64,000 nt of DNA from assembly GCF_022539255.1 (NCBI RefSeq), contig NZ_JAKZBV010000001.1, positions 4,216,001-4,280,000 on the forward strand, written 5' to 3'. A program made the translations under genes and the position numbers. This DNA is from Sinomonas terrae (GTDB taxonomy: Bacteria > Actinomycetota > Actinomycetes > Actinomycetales > Micrococcaceae). The first letter of the stretch is position 1. Each line of letters begins with the position of its first letter. The notes beneath the pieces are model-generated. The model worked only from the letters and a program-made list of their open reading frames with translations. It was not told the origin of the DNA and ran no database searches. Below are positions 51,174 through 57,540 of the stretch, piece after piece.

Positions 51174-52379
51174 ATGGACCGCATTGCTATCACAGGCTTC
51201 GGGGCAGTCAGCCCCCTCGGAACTGATGCGCCGTCGACCTGGGAGTCCCTCCGCGAGGGCCGGTCCGGCGTGTCAGCCCTCGAGGCTGACTGGGCCTCCC
51301 AGCTCACCACCCGGATCGCCGGGACCGTCCCAAGCTCCTTCACCGATGCTCTCGCCGTCCGCGAGATCAAGCGGCTCGACCGCTGCGAGCAGTTCGCGCT
51401 CGTGGCAGGCCGCGAGGCGTGGGAGATGGCCGGGCGCCCCGAGATCGACGGCGACCGGCTGGGCGTGGTGGTGGGGACTGGGATCGGCGGTATCACGACG
51501 ACGATCGTGCAGGAACACATCCTCGACGACTCCGGGCCCCGCCGGGTCTCGCCGCACACGGTCACGATGCTCATGGGCAACGGCGCTGCGGCCTGGCTCT
51601 CGATCGACCTCGGGGCCAAGGCGGGAGCCCGGACGCCGACCAGCGCGTGCGCGTCTGGCGCTGAGGCACTTGCGATGGGCCGCGAGATGATCCTCGCAGG
51701 GAGCGCCGACGTCGTCGTGGCCGGCGGAAGCGAGGCCGCCATCACGGGACTGACGCTCGCGGCCTTTGGCCAGATCCGGGCTCTTTCGAAGCGGAACGAC
51801 GATCCGGAGGCCGCCTCGCGACCGTTCGATGCCGACCGTGACGGCTTCGTCCTCGGCGAGGGTGCTGCGCTGCTCGTCCTCGAGCGGGAATCCCACGCGC
51901 GGGCTCGCGGCGCCGAGATCTACGCGTATCTCGAGGGAGCCGCCGTTACGTCGGACGCCTTCGACATCGTGGGTGCCGACCCGTCGAACCAGGCCCGCAC
52001 CATGACGCTCGCACTCCGCGCAGCCGACTTCGCACCCGGCGACATCGACTTCGTGCATGCCCACGCGACGGCCACGCCCACGGGGGACGTCAACGAGTCC
52101 GAGGCCTTGGCCGAGACCGGCATCGACGCTCCCGTCACCTCGACCAAGTCCATGACGGGCCACCTGCTCGGCGCGTCGGGGTCCCTCAGCGCGATCGCAT
52201 CGGTGATGGCGCTGCGGGAAGGCGTCGTGCCGCCGACCACCAACCTCACGACGATCGACCCTGCGATCAAGCTCGACGTCGTGGCGAACGTCAAGCGTGA
52301 AGTCGACGCTCGCGCCGCGATCGTCAATTCCTTCGGCTTCGGAGGCCACAACGCTGCGCTCGTCCTGAGCCGCGCCTAG
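51174..52379 (+). CDS. fabF: Beta-ketoacyl-ACP synthase II (KAS II)
   Basis: A 401-residue condensing enzyme. It has active-site Cys159 in PTSACASGAEALAMG, the first His in the loop VHAHATATPTGDVNES (usually AHGTSTPLND) and the second His in STKSMTGHLLGASG. NSFGFGGHNAALV closes the fold. It elongates acyl-ACP with malonyl-ACP in fatty acid synthesis. Here it stands alone, without fabD, fabH or acpP next to it, so it may be a second copy or the main KAS II encoded apart. Confidence 0.93.
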   Translation: MDRIAITGFGAVSPLGTDAPSTWESLREGRSGVSALEADWASQLTTRIAGTVPSSFTDALAVREIKRLDRCEQFALVAGREAWEMAGRPEIDGDRLGVVVGTGIGGITTTIVQEHILDDSGPRRVSPHTVTMLMGNGAAAWLSIDLGAKAGARTPTSACASGAEALAMGREMILAGSADVVVAGGSEAAITGLTLAAFGQIRALSKRNDDPEAASRPFDADRDGFVLGEGAALLVLERESHARARGAEIYAYLEGAAVTSDAFDIVGADPSNQARTMTLALRAADFAPGDIDFVHAHATATPTGDVNESEALAETGIDAPVTSTKSMTGHLLGASGSLSAIASVMALREGVVPPTTNLTTIDPAIKLDVVANVKREVDARAAIVNSFGFGGHNAALVLSRA

Positions 52380-52412
52380 CCGGATCCGTCGTCGTCTGCG
52401 AGCGCCCGGCCG

Positions 52413-52856
52413 CTAAGGCTTGGGCGCTCGCCGCACTCTGCGCGCATGCAGGCGCAGCTGCAGGATTCGAACCGCCCCAGCAATCGCGACCAACACGCCG
52501 CCGGCGACAGCCGCGATGAAGAGTGCCAGCCCGAGAGGAACGTAGCCGTCGAGGCCTAAGAACTGCACGCGGGCCGTGTCCTGGTTCTGCAGGAAGAACA
52601 CGATCAGCAGGATGAGAACGATCAGCGCGACGACGACGGCGGCCCAGACGACGCCTGCGCGCGTCACAGGCGGCTCCTCGCGCGTCTTCGGCTGGGCGGC
52701 CGGGCGCTCGCGCTGCAGCGGCTGCTGCGACGGACCTTTCCGGCTCGGCTGGCCTGTGCGGCTCGGCTGATCCCTGCTCGGCTGATCTGTGCTGCTCGGC
52801 TGATCTGGTCGACTCGGCTCCTGGGGCGAAGACGGAGACTGAGGTTGCTGGCTCAT
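52413..52856 (-). CDS. LapA-domain (DUF1049) membrane protein
   Basis: 147 residues. The N-terminal ~65 are a disordered Ser/Pro/Gln/Arg tract with DQPSR/TGQPSR near-repeats. Two membrane helices then flank the LapA signature FFLQNQDTARVQFLGLDGYVPLGLALFIAAVAGG, and a basic tail ends the protein. LapA (YciS-like) proteins in proteobacteria work in envelope assembly; the actinobacterial role is unknown. It is coupled to the upstream methyltransferase gene by an ATGA overlap. Confidence 0.87.
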   Translation of the reverse strand: MSQQPQSPSSPQEPSRPDQPSSTDQPSRDQPSRTGQPSRKGPSQQPLQRERPAAQPKTREEPPVTRAGVVWAAVVVALIVLILLIVFFLQNQDTARVQFLGLDGYVPLGLALFIAAVAGGVLVAIAGAVRILQLRLHARRVRRAPKP

Positions 52857-53683
52857 GGTGCTCCTTTCATCGTCTGTCCTACAACTACTGTTCCCCCGAT
52901 CTCCGGATCCCGCACGATGCGCGCCGTAAAACCGGCGTCAACGATCATTTCCGCCGTCGCCCGCGACTGATGCCTGCTCGTCTCGATGAGCAGCCAGCCG
53001 CCCCCCGCGAGCCACTCCCCGGCGCCTTCGGCAACCCGTCGCTGGATCGACAGGCCGTCTTCGCCGCCGTCGAGGGCGACCAGCGGCTCGTAGTCGCGCG
53101 CCTCGGGCGGCATCAGCGCAATCGCCTCGCTCGGCACGTAAGGCGCATTCGCCGTCATGATGTCCACGCGGCCCCGGATCTCGTTCGGGAGTGCCGCGAA
53201 GAGATCGCCGGCCGAGGCCTGACCGCCGAACGGCGCGATGTTCAGGCGGGCCACCTCCACCGCGACGGGGTCGATATCGGCGGCATAGAGCTCGATTCCG
53301 GGAGCGGTGTGCGCCACGAGCGCGCCGACGGCGCCGGTCCCGCAACAGAGGTCGACGACGACGGCGTGCCCGCCCGTGGTCGACCGCGCCAGCGCGGCCG
53401 CCTCGCGCGCGAGAAGCTCGCTCCGACGCCGGGGGACGAAGACGCCGGGCGCCACGCGGATCCGGAGATCCCCGAATTCTGCCCACCCGATGACGTACTC
53501 GAGCGGCTCGCCCCCGGTCCGTCGTTGGACGAACGCCTCGAGGCGGGTGACGTCGTCGCCCGCAGCCTCGCGCAAGAGACGCGCCTCGTCTTCGGCGAAG
53601 ACGCAGCCGGCTGCCCGCAGGCGAGCAACGAGCGGGTCCGGAATCCCCGGCTCGGACGGCCGGGCCGCCTCTGGCCATGGCAT
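52853..53683 (-). CDS. PrmC/HemK-related putative N5-glutamine methyltransferase
   Basis: 276 residues. The N-terminal helical domain ends in the PrmC-like RRTGGEPLEYVIGWAEFGDLRIRVAPGVFVPRRRSELLA. The SAM motif is VVDLCCGTGAVGALVA. The PrmC catalytic NPPY is replaced by NAPY in DIMTANAPYVPSEAI, which marks the PrmC-related subfamily rather than true release-factor methyltransferase. Its substrate is therefore uncertain. ATG 53683 is taken; GTG 53689 is possible. Its stop codon region is shared with the LapA gene start. Confidence 0.85.
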   Translation of the reverse strand: MPWPEAARPSEPGIPDPLVARLRAAGCVFAEDEARLLREAAGDDVTRLEAFVQRRTGGEPLEYVIGWAEFGDLRIRVAPGVFVPRRRSELLAREAAALARSTTGGHAVVVDLCCGTGAVGALVAHTAPGIELYAADIDPVAVEVARLNIAPFGGQASAGDLFAALPNEIRGRVDIMTANAPYVPSEAIALMPPEARDYEPLVALDGGEDGLSIQRRVAEGAGEWLAGGGWLLIETSRHQSRATAEMIVDAGFTARIVRDPEIGGTVVVGQTMKGAP

Positions 53684-53723
53684 GGTCACGGCGATAGTCT
53701 GCCATCACCCGTAGGGCCAACGC

Positions 53724-53763
53724 GGCCCCTCAACGTCAGGAGGGGCCCCTCAATGTCAGGAGG
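53724..53763. repeat. 20-bp tandem duplication including a Shine-Dalgarno
   Basis: GGCCCCTCAACGTCAGGAGG (53724-53743) is followed directly by the same 20 bp with C changed to T (53744-53763). Both copies carry AGGAGG; the second serves dodecin. The C-to-T change also makes an in-frame ATG at 53753. Confidence 0.85.
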
Positions 53764-53767
53764 AATC

Positions 53768-53977
53768 ATGGCAGGGCACACATACAGCGTTTCAGAGATC
53801 GTCGGGACCTCCCCTGACGGAGTCGACCAAGCAGTCCGCAACGCCATAGAAACGGCCTCCGAGACGCTGCGGAACCTCGACTGGTTCGAGATCAAGTCGG
53901 TCCGGGGCCACATCGAGAACGGCAGCGTCGCTGATTGGCAGGTCACGGTCAAGATCGGCTTCCGCCTCGAGCGCTAA
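53768..53977 (+). CDS. Dodecin (flavin-binding small protein)
   Basis: A 69-residue dodecin: AGHTYSVSEIVGTSPDGVDQAVRNAIETASETLRNLDWFEIKSVRGHIENGSVADWQVTVKIGFRLE. It has the conserved Trp of the flavin-stacking site (LDWFEI). Dodecins form 12-mers that store or buffer FMN, riboflavin or CoA. AGGAGG lies 4-5 nt before ATG 53768, and a duplicated copy of the same signal lies 20 bp upstream. The stop overlaps the convergent XRE gene. Confidence 0.95.
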   Translation: MAGHTYSVSEIVGTSPDGVDQAVRNAIETASETLRNLDWFEIKSVRGHIENGSVADWQVTVKIGFRLER

Positions 53978-54279
53978 ACAGCCCCATCCGCCCAGCCGCT
54001 CGTCACAGCGTCGTCGTCAGGCGCAGGTGCGATTCGATTTCGGCGCCTGGCCCGGCGGCTGAGCTTCTCATTCTCCTCGAGCTCAAACAGTTCGTCCCAC
54101 GGCTGTTTGAGGCGTACAGCGAGGGCAATCGCAAGCTCCTCGCTCAGCCTTGCCATGCCACCCGTTTCCAACAGATGGATCGTGGTCTGCGAGCGGTTCA
54201 CCAGGAAGGCGAGCTGCTTCTGCGAGAGGTTCTCCTGCCTCCGCCATCTCCGCAGCATCGCCGGGTCCTTCACCTTCAT
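53974..54279 (-). CDS. XRE-family helix-turn-helix regulator
   Basis: A 101-residue Cro/CI-type protein. The helix-turn-helix is MLRRWRRQENLSQKQLAFLVNRSQTTIHLLETGG, followed by a short helical segment and a basic tail (RRARRRNRIAP). AAGGAG lies 6 nt before ATG 54279. It is divergent from a second HTH gene at 54482, with an A/T-rich dyad between them. Small XRE repressors paired with an ImmA-like protease often belong to integrated elements. Confidence 0.9.
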   Translation of the reverse strand: MKVKDPAMLRRWRRQENLSQKQLAFLVNRSQTTIHLLETGGMARLSEELAIALAVRLKQPWDELFELEENEKLSRRARRRNRIAPAPDDDAVTSGWADGAV

Positions 54280-54345
54280 GCGGCTCTCCTTTCGGATGGT
54301 CGCCGGAGACCCGCCGCAGGGCCTCCCCACACCCTTCGCCCATCT

Positions 54346-54392
54346 TACAAGTTAAATTAAACGAACTGTCAATTACTTGTTGCGCCTACAAG
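54346..54392. promoter_or_regulatory. A/T-rich divergent operator with ACAAGT half-sites
   Basis: ACAAGT (54347-54352) and ACTTGT (54375-54380) are inverted, with AATT-containing flanks. A further ACAAG is at 54388-54392. It is the most A/T-rich stretch nearby and a likely site for one of the two XRE proteins. Confidence 0.55.
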
Positions 54393-54481
54393 CGGTTCAT
54401 CCCGCGCCATTCCGGGCAGGATGAGTGTGTAGGTTGTTGCCTGTCGGTGTGTCGCACACGTATGAGGAGAGAGCCGAGCCC

Positions 54482-55015
54482 GTGAACGAGCCGTTGAGCC
54501 TGCGAGACTTGGTCGAGGCCGCCGCTGCGAAGCGCGATGCCTCTGGCCTGCGTCTCGCGGAGATCGCGGAGGCCGAGGGATTCAAGATCACCGTCACGAC
54601 CATCAACGCCATCCGGCAGGGCACCTACAAGTCGAAGCCCCGGCCGAGCACGATCCGCGCAATCGCCTGGCTCGCAGGCGTGACCGAGGACGTTGCCTTC
54701 ACGGCTGCCGGTCAGCCGGTTCCCGGGCCACCTTTCGCAGATGAGCTGCCGCCCGGCGTCGACAACCTCCCGCCCAAGGCCCGCCGCGCCGCCATCGAGA
54801 TGTTGCGTGCGCTCGTCGACCTCAACCGACGCGCCCTGGAGTCGCTGTCCGGAGGGTCGCTGTCCGGCGGGGACCTCTCCGAAACAGGCGACGACGCCCT
54901 GCCGCCGTCATGGCAGGGACTGGCCGCCTACAGTGGCCCGGACGGGCACCTTGAGCGCGAACGGGAATGGTCAGAGCGGGGCGAGGAGCCCCAGACGCCA
55001 TCAGAGAAGGAGTGA
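54482..55015 (+). CDS. Helix-turn-helix protein with long C-terminal region
   Basis: 177 residues from GTG 54482. The N-terminal half is an XRE-like domain (LSLRDLVEAAAAKRDASGLRLAEIAEAEGFKITVTTINAIRQGTYKSKPRPSTIRAIAWLAGV), and the C-terminal part is Ser/Gly- and Glu-rich. Such proteins sit directly upstream of ImmA/IrrE-type proteases in Micrococcaceae, an ImmR/ImmA-like arrangement. The start is not certain, since the GGAGAG motif lies about 17 nt away; the open frame extends to 54425. Confidence 0.8.
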   Translation: MNEPLSLRDLVEAAAAKRDASGLRLAEIAEAEGFKITVTTINAIRQGTYKSKPRPSTIRAIAWLAGVTEDVAFTAAGQPVPGPPFADELPPGVDNLPPKARRAAIEMLRALVDLNRRALESLSGGSLSGGDLSETGDDALPPSWQGLAAYSGPDGHLEREREWSERGEEPQTPSEKE

Positions 55016-55065
55016 GGGTCGGCCCGCCAAAGGCGGCCCACGCGAGGAATGTCGGCCCCGTTCCC

Positions 55066-55077
55066 TAGGCTGGCCGC
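55066..55077 (+). promoter_or_regulatory. Leaderless -10 element for the ImmA-like gene
   Basis: TAGGCT (55066-55071) ends 6 nt before GTG 55078. Confidence 0.5.
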
Positions 55078-55482
55078 GTGTTCAGTCCTTGGGGGGCACT
55101 GCGCGACCTGACGCACGTAACCCTGCATTTCGTCGTGATGCCGGACGGCGCTCCGGCTCGCACCGACGGGCGCCGTCGGATCTGGCTCGACAAACGCCTT
55201 CAGCAGGCGGAGCGTCGCTGCGCGCTCACCCATGAGCTCGTCCACCTCGAGCATGGGCACACGAGCTGCCAAGGGCCCCGCGTCGAGCGGCGCGTGAGGG
55301 AAGAGACAGCTCGACGACTCGTTCCCTTCGAGCACCTCATCGAGGCCTACAGGTGGACCCAGCACCCCGCGGAGCTCGCGGAAGAGCTCTGGGTGACGGT
55401 CGACGTTGTGCGCGATCTCCTCGAAGCTCTGACGGACGCCGAACGCGCCCTGCTCGCGGGCTCCTCCGGGAGGCTCCCATGA
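55078..55482 (+). CDS. ImmA/IrrE-type zinc metallopeptidase
   Basis: 134 residues with the zinc protease motif HELVHLEHGHT. The strand before it (GRRRIWLDKRLQQAERRCALTHELVH) and the helix after it (VEEETARRLVP-like: RVREETARRLVPFEHLIEAY, which supplies the third ligand Glu) are as in ImmA/IrrE proteins. These proteases cleave or inactivate a partner repressor on stress. The partner is probably the HTH protein encoded 62 bp upstream. The gene has its own TAnnnT element 6 nt before GTG 55078. Confidence 0.88.
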   Translation: MFSPWGALRDLTHVTLHFVVMPDGAPARTDGRRRIWLDKRLQQAERRCALTHELVHLEHGHTSCQGPRVERRVREETARRLVPFEHLIEAYRWTQHPAELAEELWVTVDVVRDLLEALTDAERALLAGSSGRLP

Positions 55483-55503
55483 CCCGCCCCGAGCAGCGCC
55501 GCG

Positions 55504-56058
55504 TCACTCCTTCAGGAGCGCGAGGGCCTCCTCCTGCGAGAGCTTGGTCTGCCTGTACTCCTTGAGCAGGACGTCGAGCATGGCGTCTGCCCGCTCCGGC
55601 GTCTCCGCGCCCATCGCTTCCCCGGCGAAAGCCACGCGGAAGTTGTGGGCGTAGGCGTCCGAGGCGGTCTGCGCGAGGCACAGGTGGGTCGAGACTCCCG
55701 CGAGGAGCAGCTGCTCAATGTCCCAGGTCCGCAGCCGCTGGAGGAGGTCGGTCCCCCAGAAGGCACTGTCGCGGCGCTTGACCAGCTGCGGAAGTCCCTC
55801 CGTGTCGAGCTCGGGGAGCAAATCGGCCTGCTGCGTTCCGTGGAACGCGAAGCCCTGTTCGTCGTCGAGCATCGAAAGCGTCCATGTAGAGCGGTCCAGC
55901 TCATGCTCGGTCCGCAACAGGAGGATTCGTGCATCACTTTTGCGCGCCGCGGCGATGAGTTCGTTGCACGCCCCCACGACGCGCTCCCGTTCCGCGGCCA
56001 AGGCACCGTCCTCGAAGAAGGCGTTCTCCATATCGATGACCAGCAAGGCAGTCTTCAT
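55504..56058 (-). CDS. Isochorismatase-family cysteine hydrolase
   Basis: 184 residues of the isochorismatase-like hydrolase fold. The catalytic triad is visible as Asp in LLVIDMENAFF, Lys in LVKRRDSAFWGTDL and Cys in LLLAGVSTHLCLAQTASDAY. Relatives include nicotinamidases, biuret hydrolase and isochorismatase; the substrate cannot be read. It ends near the ImmA-like gene (convergent) and starts about 67 bp from the 3' end of tRNA-Lys, which is on the same strand upstream. Confidence 0.92.
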   Translation of the reverse strand: MKTALLVIDMENAFFEDGALAAERERVVGACNELIAAARKSDARILLLRTEHELDRSTWTLSMLDDEQGFAFHGTQQADLLPELDTEGLPQLVKRRDSAFWGTDLLQRLRTWDIEQLLLAGVSTHLCLAQTASDAYAHNFRVAFAGEAMGAETPERADAMLDVLLKEYRQTKLSQEEALALLKE

Positions 56059-56124
56059 GTGGGGGTTCTACCCACGCAGCGGGCGCCCACGCGGGATGGA
56101 ACTTCGGCTTGCGATTGATGTCGG

Positions 56125-56197
56125 TGGGCCCTGTGGGGCTCGAACCCACGACCCGCGGATTAAAAGTCCGCTGCTCTACCAACTGAGCTAAAGGCCC
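56125..56197 (-). tRNA. tRNA-Lys (anticodon TTT)
   Basis: 73 nt. The acceptor stem GGGCCTT pairs with AGGGCCC (one G-U). The D arm is GCTC-AGTTGGTA-GAGC. The anticodon stem-loop is GCGGA-CTTTTAA-TCCGC with anticodon TTT. The T arm is GTGGG-TTCGAGC-CCCAC, with discriminator A. CCA is not encoded in full (ACC follows). Confidence 0.97.
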
Positions 56198-56297
56198 CGA
56201 CCGGTGCAGCCCGGTCACTCAGTACTCTAGCGCAGCAAGGCCTCGCAGCCCTCCCCGCCTCCAGTCGGTCCACGTGGGCAGGTGAGCGCAACAGGAG

Positions 56298-56310
56298 TAC
56301 CGTACTTGGC
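56298..56310 (+). promoter_or_regulatory. Leaderless -10 element for the gene at 56311
   Basis: TACCGT (56298-56303) ends 7 nt before ATG 56311. Confidence 0.5.
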
Positions 56311-56973
56311 ATGAGCGAGCACCCAGGTGGTCCCGGAAACGGCACTGGTCCGGTGAGGCCGCACAAGCCAAAGCCCTTCGCGCCCCTCGATTTCGAGCCC
56401 TTCGCGGGTGGAGCCGACCCCGCACGCGTCTCGGAGGCGGCGCACCTCGCTGCGCAGGCCCTCGTCCGCCGGGGACGCGAGAGCGACGACCCCGAGATCA
56501 CGCGAAGGCTCGTTCGGCTCGCCGACGAACAGGGCCTCGATGCAATCGCCGAGATGTGGGCCGAGAGCCCCGCCCGATCGCTCCCGGGCGCCTTATGGCG
56601 CCTCTACGCCCTCAGGGCCGCCACACGGAGCGATCCCGAACGAATCTCGGTCTACTTCAAGGCCGGCAAGGACACCGCGCAGGTCTCGCACGCCGTCGCC
56701 GGCGTCGCTGAGCCGCCCGGTGCCGACGAGCTGACGGTCATGGCGGATGCCATCCTCTCGGGCGCGTTCGACGGCGACTTCGACGTCGCGCTCGAACGTT
56801 CCGCGGCCTTCTGCCGCGTCGTCGCCCTGGGTCAGGCGAAGCTCGCGGACAGCGCCGAATGGGGCAACGCGCAGCACGCGACGAAGCTCACGCGAAACGC
56901 CCACCAGCTCGTCAAGACGGCCGAGGACCTCGAAGCCTCAGCGAAGGCCTGGCGGCGCGGACAGCTCGACTAG
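56311..56973 (+). CDS. Conserved actinobacterial protein of unknown function
   Basis: 220 residues with a Pro/Gly-rich start (HPGGPGNGTGPVRPHKPKPFAPLDFEPFAGG), then an all-helical body (ARVSEAAHLAAQALVRRGRESDDPEITRRLVRLADEQGLDAIAEMWAESPARSLPGALWRLYALRAATR). No signal or membrane segment is present. Members of this type are often named DNA-binding protein in actinobacterial annotations, but no recognised motif supports that here. It has a likely leaderless start and is followed by the structured intergenic region. Confidence 0.8.
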   Translation: MSEHPGGPGNGTGPVRPHKPKPFAPLDFEPFAGGADPARVSEAAHLAAQALVRRGRESDDPEITRRLVRLADEQGLDAIAEMWAESPARSLPGALWRLYALRAATRSDPERISVYFKAGKDTAQVSHAVAGVAEPPGADELTVMADAILSGAFDGDFDVALERSAAFCRVVALGQAKLADSAEWGNAQHATKLTRNAHQLVKTAEDLEASAKAWRRGQLD

Positions 56974-57009
56974 GCGGAGGGCTCGTAGCCTCTGCTCCCC
57001 CGCCTAGTC

Positions 57010-57200
57010 AAGGTTGACTACCGCGGAGCCCCGTAGAAGACTGAAGGTGGCGTCGGACCGCGGTAGCCCCGGGCTCCAACTTTTAGCCGCTTCGAGCGGC
57101 CTTCCGCCGAGAGGCGCTCCCGGTTCGGCGCTCTTAACTTGCTCAGGCCAGTCCTGACCAGCGAAGGCTCCGCGGCACTGCCGCGGAGCCTTCGCTTTCC
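57010..57200 (+). ncRNA. Structured RNA candidate with attenuator-like alternative pairing
   Basis: Two interleaved stems could form a pseudoknot: CTACCGCGG (57018-57026) with CCGCGGTAG (57058-57066), and GGAGCCC (57025-57031) with GGGCTCC (57071-57077). Hairpins follow at 57086-57100 (GCCGC/GCGGC) and 57143-57157 (TCAGG/CCTGA). A 16-bp perfect terminator stem comes last (57160-57175 with 57181-57196), then TTTCC. CCGCGGAGCC occurs at 57021-57030 and again in the terminator's right arm (57181-57190), so the terminator's left arm could pair with either copy. No + strand gene follows, so it would be a free RNA or the 3' UTR of the upstream gene. Confidence 0.45.
57160..57200 (+). terminator. 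16-bp perfect hairpin with short T-run
   Basis: AGCGAAGGCTCCGCGG, loop CACTG, CCGCGGAGCCTTCGCT, then TTTCC. On the other strand it could also terminate the LuxR-type gene. Confidence 0.75.
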
Positions 57201-57209
57201 CGCAATCAT

Positions 57210-57251
57210 CGAACCGCAATGATCGTGCAGCGAACCGCAATGATCGTGCAG
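57210..57251. repeat. 21-bp perfect tandem duplication
   Basis: CGAACCGCAATGATCGTGCA plus G (57210-57230) is repeated exactly at 57231-57251. It lies directly after the terminator hairpin, in non-coding DNA. Confidence 0.85.
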
Positions 57252-57262
57252 CAATGAGAGAG

Positions 57263-57346
57263 GGAAGCGCGCCCGAGTCCCTCCTTCTTCGGTCACCCCC
57301 GCATTCCGTCCCCCACGGGCACCACGGGCACCTCGGGCGCGCTTCC
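57263..57346. repeat. 84-bp element with 15-bp perfect terminal inverted repeats
   Basis: GGAAGCGCGCCCGAG (57263-57277) and CTCGGGCGCGCTTCC (57332-57346) enclose 54 bp containing CACGGGCAC twice. It may be a cruciform, an RNA stem or a tiny non-autonomous element. The remainder, 57347-57540, shows no further clear structure. Confidence 0.5.
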
Positions 57347-57540
57347 AGGCCGCGCTGCTTCCCCCGGCGCCGCGAAGCGCCTCGGGCACGCCCCCTGCCC
57401 GTCCAGCGTCGTCCGCAACAAGTAGCCACGGCCTTCTATCAGGCTAGACGCCGCTTTGAGGCCCTCCGTGGAATACAAGCAGCTTCTCCGTGCTGACTGA
57501 CCGAGACGCCTCAGTGGAGCTCTCTCTCGCCGCGAGGTCC

